Below, one piece after another: positions 1 through 5,503 of a DNA stretch of 9,562 nt. The DNA comes from JBDOQU01 sp039839375 (GTDB lineage: Bacteria > Pseudomonadota > Alphaproteobacteria > DSM-16000 > Inquilinaceae): positions 1-9,562 of the forward strand of contig NZ_JBDOQU010000028.1 in the NCBI RefSeq assembly GCF_039839375.1, read 5' to 3'. Within the stretch, counting starts at the first letter, position 1. Every line of letters begins with the position of its first letter. The notes beneath the pieces are model-generated. The model made no database searches and was not told the DNA's origin. It was given only the letters and a program-made list of their open reading frames with translations. A program made the translations under genes and the position numbers.

Positions 1-13
1 GTTGGTGCAAGAC

Positions 14-87
14 GAGCGGGAAGGGGCCAGGCCAGCATACGGTCTACCGATCGGGCGACCTCGAATCCAACGGCCTCCTTCCCGCTC
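14..87. repeat. Inverted repeat with 11-bp perfect arms
   Basis: GAGCGGGAAGG at 14-24 is exactly complementary to CCTTCCCGCTC at 77-87. The pairing continues for four more base pairs (GGCC at 25-28 with GGCC at 72-75) if one unpaired T at 76 is allowed. The arms are separated by about 45-50 bp of non-coding sequence. I see no ORF, tRNA or other known RNA in 1-189. The structure could be a folded transcript, the remnant of a small mobile element, or chance in GC-rich DNA. Its function is unknown. Confidence 0.4.
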
Positions 88-124
88 CCATCATAGCAAC
101 CATCCAACACACAGGAATCCATAC

Positions 125-167
125 GGTGTCGACGCTCCATGGATGCCGGATCGAAGTCCGGCATGAC
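125..167 (+). repeat. REP-like palindromic repeat, copy 1
   Basis: A 43-nt unit with a perfect 8-bp stem: ATGCCGGA (143-150), loop TCGAAG, TCCGGCAT (157-164), followed by GAC. The whole unit, including the upstream GGTGTCGACGC, matches the unit at 3964-4005 with few differences. It begins 22 bp downstream of the metY stop codon on the minus strand, so it would lie in the 3' end of that mRNA and may act in termination or mRNA protection. There is no U-tract, so it is not a canonical terminator. Confidence 0.75.
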
Positions 168-189
168 TGCCTTTGGCGCGGTGACCCTC

Positions 190-1506
190 CTACTCCGCCG
201 CCGCCTTGCGGTCGCCGGTCTGGTTCAGGGCCTGGTCCAGGTCGGCGATGATGTCTTCCACGCTCTCCAGCCCGACAGAGACGCGGACGACATCCGGTCC
301 CGCCCCAGCGGCCTCCAGCCCTTCCGGCGAAAGCTGGCGGTGGGTGGTGGAGGCGGGGTGGATGATCAGCGACCTCGCGTCGCCGATATTGGCCAGATGG
401 CTCAGCAGTTCCACCGATTCCACCACCGCCACGCCGGCCTCGTAGCCGCCCTTGACGCCGAAGGTGAAGACCGCCCCGGCCCCCTTGGGCACGTATTTCT
501 TCGCCAGCCCGTGGTATCTGGAGGAGGTCAGGCCGGCATAGTTCACCCATGCCACCTGCGGATGGCCTTCCAGGAATTCCGCCACTTTCTGCGCGTTCTC
601 GCAATGCCGCTCCATGCGCAGGCTCAGCGTCTCGATGCCCAGCAGCGTCAGAAAGGCGTTCATCGGCTGCTGGTTGACGCCCAGATCGCGCAGGCCCACG
701 GCATGGCCGTAGAAGGTGTAGGCCATCTCCCCGAACGTCTCGTGGAAGCGCAGCCCGTGATAGCCGGGATCCTCGTCCGTCAGCGCCTTGAACTTGTCGG
801 AACTCGACCAGTCGAACCGGCCGGAATCGATCACCGCGCCGCCCACCGAGGTGCCGTTGCCGGACAGGAACTTGGTCGTGGAATGGACCACGATGTCCGC
901 GCCGAACTCGATCGGCCGGCATAGATAGGGCGTCGCCATCGTGTTGTCGACGATCAGCGGCACGCCCGCCTCATGGGCGATCGCGGCGATCGCCTCGATG
1001 TCTGAGATCACGCCGCCGGGGTTGGCCAGGCTTTCGATGAAGACGGCCCGTGTGTTGCCGGTGATCGCGGCGCGCACCGTCTCGGGATCGTCGCTGTCGA
1101 CGAAGCTGGTCTTCCAGCCGAAGGCGCGCGGGAAGCTGACGCCCATCTGGTTGATGGACCCGCCATAGAGCTTGCGCGACGCGACGATCTCCCCGCCCGG
1201 CTCCATGAACGGGAACAGCGCCAGAAGCTGCGCGGCATGGCCCGAAGAGGTGGCGGTCGCGCCGATGCCGCCCTCCAGCCCGGCCAGCCTGCCTTCCAGC
1301 ACCGACACGGTCGGGTTGGTCAGGCGCGAATAGATGAAGCCCAGCTTCTGCAGGTTGAACAGGCTGGCCGCATGGTCGACATCGTCGAAGACGTAGGAGG
1401 TCGTCTGGTAGATCGGCGTCTGCCGGGCGCCCGTTGCAGGGTCGGGGGCTGAGCCGGCGTGGATCGCCAGCGTGTCGAATCCGGGGGTGCGAGGGGTATC
1501 GGTCAT
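190..1506 (-). CDS. metY: O-acetylhomoserine aminocarboxypropyltransferase (O-acetylhomoserine sulfhydrylase, MetY)
   Basis: This cytosolic PLP enzyme of the Cys/Met-metabolism (gamma) family converts O-acetyl-L-homoserine plus sulfide to L-homocysteine and acetate, the direct-sulfhydrylation route to methionine. The protein is 438 aa, the usual MetY length and longer than most MetZ or MetB proteins. Visible landmarks are the N-terminal 'FDTLAIHAG' and 'TPIYQTTSYVF', the phosphate-binding 'YSR' (Y59-R61), the aspartate that contacts the PLP ring nitrogen in 'VDN' (D187), and the Schiff-base lysine K212 in 'HSTTKFLSGNG'. The start ATG at 1506 is 4 bp after the stop of the CoA-binding gene, with only a weak purine-rich ribosome site, so translation is probably coupled. 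It is the last gene of the ECHDC3-like/CoA-binding/metY transcript and ends in TAG. O-succinylhomoserine specificity cannot be excluded from sequence alone. Confidence 0.95.
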   Translation of the reverse strand: MTDTPRTPGFDTLAIHAGSAPDPATGARQTPIYQTTSYVFDDVDHAASLFNLQKLGFIYSRLTNPTVSVLEGRLAGLEGGIGATATSSGHAAQLLALFPFMEPGGEIVASRKLYGGSINQMGVSFPRAFGWKTSFVDSDDPETVRAAITGNTRAVFIESLANPGGVISDIEAIAAIAHEAGVPLIVDNTMATPYLCRPIEFGADIVVHSTTKFLSGNGTSVGGAVIDSGRFDWSSSDKFKALTDEDPGYHGLRFHETFGEMAYTFYGHAVGLRDLGVNQQPMNAFLTLLGIETLSLRMERHCENAQKVAEFLEGHPQVAWVNYAGLTSSRYHGLAKKYVPKGAGAVFTFGVKGGYEAGVAVVESVELLSHLANIGDARSLIIHPASTTHRQLSPEGLEAAGAGPDVVRVSVGLESVEDIIADLDQALNQTGDRKAAAE

Positions 1507-1510
1507 GTCG

Positions 1511-2041
1511 TCACAGCTTTCTTCTCTTTGAGGAAATCACGCGGCTGTCGATGCCCTGCCAGGAAAGCTCGCCATTCAGACGGGCGTACTCCACCTTCGG
1601 GCACCGGTTCATCACCACCCTTATGCCCGCCGCCTCGGCCTTCGCCGCCGCTTCATCGTTGCGGACATTGAACTGCATCCAGATGACCTTCGGCCGGTTG
1701 GGCAAGGCCAGCGCCTCGTCGACGATATGGCCCGCGGCCTCCGAATTGCGGAAGATATCCACCATGTCGACCGGCTGGGGGATGTCGGCAAGGCGGGGAT
1801 AGGCGGGCTCTCCCAGGATCGGCTGGGGTGCGACGCCGGGATTGACCGGGATCACCCGGAAGCCCTTCCCCTGGAGGTACTTCATCGCGAAATAGCTGGG
1901 CCGCATCTCCTTCGCGCTGGCCCCGACTATGGCGATCGTCTTCACCAGCGCCAGCGTCGCGCGCAGGTATTCGTCGGTATAGGAATCGTGGTTCACCGGC
2001 TCGGAAACCGGATGATCCGAGGCCGGATAAGCCGTATCCAT
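1511..2041 (-). CDS. CoA-binding domain protein (YccU-like)
   Basis: A 176-aa cytosolic protein with a single Rossmann-type CoA-binding domain of the kind seen in succinyl-CoA ligase alpha subunits, but standing alone as in the YccU family. Visible motifs are 'IAIVGAS' (37-43), the nucleotide-binding loop after strand 1; 'RVIPVNPG' (62-69); 'VDMVDIFRN' (91-99); and the C-terminal 'MNRCPKVEY' (144-152). No catalytic function is established for the family; binding of CoA or an acyl-CoA is inferred from the fold. The start at 2041 is chosen because its A is the last base of the upstream stop codon (TGATG), the usual sign of translational coupling; an open extension upstream in this frame lies wholly inside the neighbouring crotonase gene and is rejected. 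The gap to metY is 4 bp. This family is often found beside O-acetylhomoserine sulfhydrylase genes in alphaproteobacteria (from memory). Confidence 0.9.
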   Translation of the reverse strand: MDTAYPASDHPVSEPVNHDSYTDEYLRATLALVKTIAIVGASAKEMRPSYFAMKYLQGKGFRVIPVNPGVAPQPILGEPAYPRLADIPQPVDMVDIFRNSEAAGHIVDEALALPNRPKVIWMQFNVRNDEAAAKAEAAGIRVVMNRCPKVEYARLNGELSWQGIDSRVISSKRRKL

Positions 2042-2901
2042 CACTGCCCTCTCCAATGCGGCGCCCGCTTCTCCAGGAAGGCGTCGATGCCTTCCTCCGC
2101 GTCGCGCGCCAGCATGTTCCGCGTCATCACTTCCGAGGCGTATTCGTAGGCGGCGGTCAGATCCATGTCCGCCTGACGATAGAAGGCCTCCTTGCCGATC
2201 GCCAGCGTCAGCGGCGATTTCGACGCGATCAGCCGCGCCAGCGCGTCGGTCTCCTCGTCCAATTGCTCGGCCGGGACGACACGGTTGACCAGCCCCAGAG
2301 TCTTCGCCTCCTCGGCTGAGACCATCTCGCCGGTCAGCAGCATCTCCATCGCCGCCTTCCGGCCGACGGCTCGGGTGAGCGCGACCATGGGGGTGGAGCA
2401 GAAGAGGCCGATATTGACCCCCGGCGTCGCGAATCTCGCCTGGTCGGACGCGACGGCCAGGTCGCAGGTCGCGACAAGCTGGCAGCCCGCCGCCGTTGCG
2501 ATGCCGTGGACCTTCGCGATGACCGGCTTGGGCAGGTGCGTGATCGCCATCATTACCCGGCTGCACCGGCGGAAGACGCCTTCATGGAACTTGCGCGCCG
2601 CCGCCCTGTCGCCGCCGCCGGCCGCCCGCATCTCCTTCAGATCGTGCCCCGCGCAGAATCCCGGTCCCGCGCCGGCCAGCACCACCACCTTGACGGACGA
2701 ATCCTCGCCGACCTGCTCAAGCGTCTCGTGAAGCTGGTTCATCAGCGCGTTGGAAAGGGCGTTGCGCGCGGCCGGTCGGTTCATCGTCAGGGTCGTGACG
2801 CCGTTTCTGTCCTCCCGAAGAAGCAGCTTTCCCGTCGGCCCCTCCGTATGGATCGGCCGGTCGGCGAACTCCGGCTGCGAATATCGGCCGGTGAGCGTCA
2901 T
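2041..2901 (-). CDS. Crotonase-fold protein, ECHDC3-type (enoyl-CoA hydratase-like)
   Basis: A 286-aa crotonase-superfamily protein. The CoA and oxyanion-hole elements are present: 'GFCAGHDLKE' (around 82-91) and 'HGIATAAGC' (132-140). The two acid-base glutamates of classical enoyl-CoA hydratase are both replaced: 'GGGCEL' is here 'AAGCQL' (Q141), and 'QPEILLG' is here 'TPGVNIG' (G161). These same replacements, with 'GLFCSTP' following, match the eukaryotic ECHDC3 subgroup, so simple hydration of enoyl-CoA is doubtful; the substrate is unknown. A start at 2901 is preferred because GGAG (2911-2914) lies 9 nt upstream; an in-frame ATG at 2916 would add 'MEKHS' but has a weaker ribosome site. 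It is the first gene of the minus-strand operon with the CoA-binding protein and metY, and is divergent from the thioesterase gene. Confidence 0.9.
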   Translation of the reverse strand: MTLTGRYSQPEFADRPIHTEGPTGKLLLREDRNGVTTLTMNRPAARNALSNALMNQLHETLEQVGEDSSVKVVVLAGAGPGFCAGHDLKEMRAAGGGDRAAARKFHEGVFRRCSRVMMAITHLPKPVIAKVHGIATAAGCQLVATCDLAVASDQARFATPGVNIGLFCSTPMVALTRAVGRKAAMEMLLTGEMVSAEEAKTLGLVNRVVPAEQLDEETDALARLIASKSPLTLAIGKEAFYRQADMDLTAAYEYASEVMTRNMLARDAEEGIDAFLEKRAPHWRGQ

Positions 2902-2916
2902 TGAGTGCTTCTCCAT

Positions 2917-3014
2917 CGTTTCGTCCGCTAAGGTGCTTTATCGAAATGAAGTCTACTCCGGCCCGATGCGGGCCGCAAAACCATGTCTCGGGGAATCGGG
3001 GGAAAGGAAGCCGG
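2917..3014. promoter_or_regulatory. Divergent promoter region with 15-bp palindrome
   Basis: This stretch of about 100 bp separates the starts of the minus-strand metY operon and the plus-strand thioesterase gene, so it must hold promoters for both unless transcription enters from further away. I cannot assign convincing -35/-10 boxes. A perfect palindrome, GGCCCG ATG CGGGCC, lies at 2960-2974 and could be a repressor operator or a leader hairpin. A strong ribosome site for the thioesterase (AAGGAAG, 3004-3010) is at its right edge. Confidence 0.5.
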
Positions 3015-3422
3015 ATGATCGATCGGGAGGAGTTCGAGGGCGTTGTCCGCGACCTGGTGCCCTCGGCGGGGCAGGGGATAGAGGTGCTGTCGATCGGCGA
3101 CGGCGCGGCCCGGCTGAAGCTGCCCTATCGGCCGGACATGATGCGCCCCGGCGGCACGATCAGCGGCCCCGCCCAGTTCGGCCTTGCCGACGTCACCCTC
3201 TATGGCTGCGTCTTGAGCCGGCTCGGCCGGGTCGATCTCGCCGTCACCACCAGCATGACGATCAACTTCCTCCGGCGGCCGGCCCCGGCCGCGCTGGTCG
3301 CGGAGGGCCGCCTGCTGAAGCTGGGCAAGAGGCTGGCCTATGGAGAGGTGCTGCTGTTCTCCGAAGGCGGGGAAGAGCCGGTCGCCCACGCCACCGGCTC
3401 CTATTCGATTCCGCCCGCCTGA
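3015..3422 (+). CDS. PaaI-family hotdog thioesterase
   Basis: A 135-aa single hotdog-fold domain, the normal size for PaaI/4HBT-type acyl-CoA thioesterases, which hydrolyse acyl-CoA to free acid and CoA in the cytosol. The central helix region reads 'MRPGGTISGPAQFGLADVTL' (43-62); D59 stands where the family has its catalytic acidic residue, and 'PGG' replaces the more usual 'HGG'. The strand 'VTTSMTINFLRRPA' (77-90) and the terminal 'ATGSYSIPP' are also typical. The start at 3015 is set by AAGGAAG 4 nt upstream; an open extension back to 2901 has no ribosome site and runs through the divergent promoter. Its substrate cannot be read from sequence. Its position facing a crotonase/CoA-binding operon suggests a role in CoA-thioester turnover (inference). 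Confidence 0.88.
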   Translation: MIDREEFEGVVRDLVPSAGQGIEVLSIGDGAARLKLPYRPDMMRPGGTISGPAQFGLADVTLYGCVLSRLGRVDLAVTTSMTINFLRRPAPAALVAEGRLLKLGKRLAYGEVLLFSEGGEEPVAHATGSYSIPPA

Positions 3423-3443
3423 GGTCTGCCCGCCTGAACCGTG

Positions 3444-3767
3444 TCAGCCCTTCCGGTTGCGTTCGGATTCCTCCCTCGCCCGCTGCCAGTGAAGTTCCTC
3501 GCGCCCCTCGGGGCGTCCCTCGTCTTCCCAGAACCGGTAGGCGCGCCGCCTGATATCCTCGTCCTCGTCGGAGGTTCCTTCCCGCGGGTAGCCGACGCCC
3601 TGGTCCTGCTCTCCGGTTTCCGGCTGTCCGGCTCCTTCGCTGCTCCTCTTCTCGCCCGATGACGTCCAGGCCGGGGGATCGCTGGCGGGAAAGCTCTCCT
3701 CCGACGCCTCGTCTACATCGTCGTTGGACGGCTTGGACCTTTGTCGTTTGGTGGGTTTGGTGACCAT
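3444..3767 (-). CDS. Small DUF2934 domain protein
   Basis: A 107-aa highly charged, probably soluble and largely disordered protein. Residues 1-14 are basic. 'DEASEESFPASDPPAW' (19-34) is a motif also seen in short stand-alone alphaproteobacterial proteins. Residues 36-65 are low-complexity Gly/Glu/Gln/Ser sequence. The C-terminal 'DEDIRRRAYRFWEDEGRPEG' (69-88) followed by 'HWQRAREE' is the DUF2934 signature. No function is established. The start at 3767 is fixed by a strong ribosome site (GGAGGAG, about 5 nt upstream); an in-frame extension to 3869 lacks such a site. The stop is only 21 bp from the convergent thioesterase stop. Confidence 0.85.
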   Translation of the reverse strand: MVTKPTKRQRSKPSNDDVDEASEESFPASDPPAWTSSGEKRSSEGAGQPETGEQDQGVGYPREGTSDEDEDIRRRAYRFWEDEGRPEGREELHWQRAREESERNRKG

Positions 3768-3890
3768 CGGCTCCTCCGCTATCACGCAGGCCCGGATCGG
3801 AACCCGCGACCATAACCGGAACAGCCGCGACGGGCCCGGAGTTCCCCCGGGCGACCCCCGCTTCGACAAGCCCGCCCTTCCTCTTTTTGG

Positions 3891-3918
3891 TCATTCCGGA
3901 CTTGATCCGGAATCCATG
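3891..3918 (-). repeat. REP-like palindromic repeat, copy 2 (inverted)
   Basis: Perfect 8-bp stem ATTCCGGA (3893-3900), loop CTTGA, TCCGGAAT (3906-3913), flanked by TC and CCATG. It is the reverse complement of the unit at 3964-4005 with five differences over 30 nt; four of those form two compensating base pairs in the stem. Together the two opposed copies form a BIME-like pair about 50 bp apart. Confidence 0.75.
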
Positions 3919-3963
3919 GGCCCTTGCCGCTTCACCGGCGGAGAAGAACGAGCGCGGTCTGTT

Positions 3964-4005
3964 GGTCTCGACGCCCTATGGATGCTGGATCAAGTCCAGC
4001 ATGAC
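3964..4005 (+). repeat. REP-like palindromic repeat, copy 3
   Basis: A 42-nt unit with stem ATGCTGGA (3982-3989), loop TCAAG, TCCAGCAT (3995-4002), then GAC. The upstream GGTCTCGACGC corresponds to GGTGTCGACGC of copy 1. It lies 17 bp downstream of the stop codon of the minus-strand VOC gene, the same placement that copy 1 has relative to metY. The rest of the 3768-4022 gap holds the inverted copy 2 and no gene that I can support. Confidence 0.75.
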
Positions 4006-4022
4006 GATGAGACAATGACGCC

Positions 4023-4451
4023 TCACTTCGCGAACAGCTGGCCGATATCCTTGAAAGCCTTCATCTCGATGGCGTTGCCCGCCGGGTCATGGAAGAACAT
4101 CGTCGCCTGCTCGCCGGGCTGGCCTTCGAAGCGGATGTAGGGGGCGATCACGAACTTCGTTCCGGCTTCCGTCAGACGGTCGGCGGTCTTCCGCCACTCC
4201 TCCATCGAGAGGACGACCCCGAAATGACGAACCGGCACGCCGTGGCCATCGACGGCGCTCGTGGCGGCCGCCCCGGTTTCCCCTGGCGCCAGATGCGCGA
4301 CGATCTGATGGCCGTAAAAATCGAAATCGACCCAGTCGGGTGAGCTGCGGCCTTCTCCGCAGCCGAGAAGACCCTTGTAGAAGCCGCGCGCGGCCTCGAG
4401 GTCGTCGACCGGAAAGGCGAGATGGAAGGGGCGGATGGTCTGGTCGGTCAT
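4023..4451 (-). CDS. VOC-family protein (glyoxalase/bleomycin-resistance fold)
   Basis: A 142-aa vicinal-oxygen-chelate protein with two beta-alpha-beta-beta-beta modules. The likely metal ligands are visible at the family positions: H10 in 'PFHLAFPVDD', H76 in 'VRHFGVVL' and E129 in 'GNAIEMKAF'. 'FFHDPAGNAIEMK' (119-131) is the standard C-terminal VOC signature. The substrate could be a dioxygenase, lyase or thiol-transfer target; sequence does not decide. The start at 4451 is supported by GGAG (4460-4463) 8 nt upstream. It is divergent from a LysR regulator across 104 bp, so it is the probable regulated target. A REP-like palindrome follows its stop codon. Confidence 0.9.
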   Translation of the reverse strand: MTDQTIRPFHLAFPVDDLEAARGFYKGLLGCGEGRSSPDWVDFDFYGHQIVAHLAPGETGAAATSAVDGHGVPVRHFGVVLSMEEWRKTADRLTEAGTKFVIAPYIRFEGQPGEQATMFFHDPAGNAIEMKAFKDIGQLFAK

Positions 4452-4555
4452 CTTTAAATCTCCGTTCTGAGAATGACCTTCAGATAGGTGATTCCGAGCA
4501 AAACGAGAAGCTGTATATAATTGCGCTCAGCCCAACCAAAAATTATCAATCCCGC
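4452..4555. promoter_or_regulatory. Divergent VOC/LysR control region
   Basis: AT-richer than its surroundings. On the plus strand TATAAT (4516-4521) is a perfect -10 hexamer, placing a likely LysR-gene start near 4528 and a leader of about 28 nt with no clear Shine-Dalgarno before ATG 4556. A possible -35 (TTCCGA, 4492-4497) is weak. An interrupted dyad CTGA-N9-TCAG (4467-4483) lies next to the VOC ribosome site and is a candidate LysR contact site, although its spacing differs from the classical T-N11-A box. Confidence 0.5.
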
Positions 4556-5431
4556 ATGATCCCTGAACTGAAAACGCTCTCGGCGGTCGCCCGATATGGC
4601 ACTTTCGCTGCCGCCGGCGCCCGGCTCGGGCTGACGCAGGCCGCCGTCAGCGGGCAGATGAAGCGCCTCGAAGGCAAGCTTGGGGTCCGGCTCTTCGACC
4701 GGACCGGCCGTTCCGCCGTCCTGAACCGGACCGGACGCACGGTGCTGGCGCGGGCGCGGGAAATCCTTGCCGGCGTCGAGGCGCTGACCGAGCCCCTGGA
4801 CTGGTCGGCCCGGACCGGACGCCTCCGGATCGGCGCGATCTCGTCCGTGCAACCGACGATCCTTCGGCGCGCCCTGAAGGCTTTCCACCCGGCGTTCCCC
4901 GGCTTCCACATCCAGATCGTGCCGGGAACCTCGCTGGAACTGCTGGACCGTCTGGACGCCGGCGGGCTGGACCTTGCCGTCATCATCCGGCCAGGCTTCG
5001 GACTGCCCCCGACCGTGCGGTGGGAGTCTCTGGTGCTGGAGCGTTTCGTTCTGGCGGCGCCGCCTGGAACCGGCGACACGGACTGGAAATCCGCGGTGAG
5101 GGGGCGCGCCTTCCTGCGATACAACCGTCATTCGTTCGGCGGACGGCTGGTGGAGCGCCTGATCGAACAGGAAGACGTCCCGGTCGACGACTGGGTCGAG
5201 ATGGATGACATTCCCGCCCTGTTGAGCATGGTCGCCGACGGCATGGGCGTCGCGATCGTGCCGAGGGCGGAAGCCTATGAGGACCACTTCCGGGGCGTGC
5301 GCGTCATCGAGCTGGGCGATGCGGAAATCTTCAGGGAGATCGGCATTCTGGCTCCCCCGACCTGTGACGAACCAGCCGCTCGCTTCATTGCTGAGTGTAG
5401 GCAAATGGTAACGTCTCACACGCGAGGATAG
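4556..5431 (+). CDS. LysR-type transcriptional regulator
   Basis: A 291-aa protein of normal LTTR length. The N-terminal winged helix-turn-helix covers about 1-60: 'LSAVARYGTFAAAGARLGLT', 'QAAVSGQMKRLEGKLGVRLF', then 'DRTGRSAVLNRTG'. A linker helix follows, and the periplasmic-binding-protein-like effector domain runs from about 88 to the end ('GRLRIGAISSVQPTILRRAL', 'GGLDLAVIIRP', 'MVADGMGVAIVPRAEAY'). The start at 4556 is chosen because the wHTH begins immediately; the upstream open extension overlaps the divergent VOC gene. Such regulators usually control the divergent neighbour and themselves, so the VOC gene is the expected target; the inducer is unknown. The AraC gene follows 72 bp downstream in the same direction. 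Confidence 0.93.
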   Translation: MIPELKTLSAVARYGTFAAAGARLGLTQAAVSGQMKRLEGKLGVRLFDRTGRSAVLNRTGRTVLARAREILAGVEALTEPLDWSARTGRLRIGAISSVQPTILRRALKAFHPAFPGFHIQIVPGTSLELLDRLDAGGLDLAVIIRPGFGLPPTVRWESLVLERFVLAAPPGTGDTDWKSAVRGRAFLRYNRHSFGGRLVERLIEQEDVPVDDWVEMDDIPALLSMVADGMGVAIVPRAEAYEDHFRGVRVIELGDAEIFREIGILAPPTCDEPAARFIAECRQMVTSHTRG

Positions 5432-5453
5432 GCGGCGATCGAAGTTGCGTTGC

Positions 5454-5472
5454 CCCCGGCGGACCGCCGGGG
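5454..5472 (+). terminator. Strong GC hairpin between the LysR and AraC genes
   Basis: CCCCGGCGGACCGCCGGGG is a perfect 19-nt palindrome around one central A; as RNA it folds with a 7-bp all-GC stem and the loop GGACC. It starts 22 bp after the LysR stop and ends 18 bp before the AraC ribosome site. No U-tract follows, so it may be a Rho-assisted or weak terminator, an attenuator in the AraC leader, or a DNA operator. Confidence 0.4.
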
Positions 5473-5503
5473 CCCGACCTTCGGGAAACGGGAGAGAGTA
5501 CCC

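Noticed and set aside
2042..2566. N-terminal extension of the CoA-binding protein by about 175 codons
   Set aside because: The added sequence is an out-of-frame reading of the crotonase gene; the TGATG start at 2041 gives a family-typical protein.
2917..3014. SAM-responsive riboswitch ahead of the metY operon
   Set aside because: SAM-II and related elements are common before alphaproteobacterial methionine genes, so I looked for the SAM-II pattern on the minus strand. The conserved stem and A-rich loop are absent, and the operon leader is short.
125..4005. CRISPR array
   Set aside because: The repeats are palindromic, occur singly or as an inverted pair, lie far apart and have no regular spacers or cas genes.
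4340..4555. 72-codon extension of the LysR protein
   Set aside because: It overlaps the divergent VOC gene and the promoter region; the wHTH starts at once from ATG 4556.
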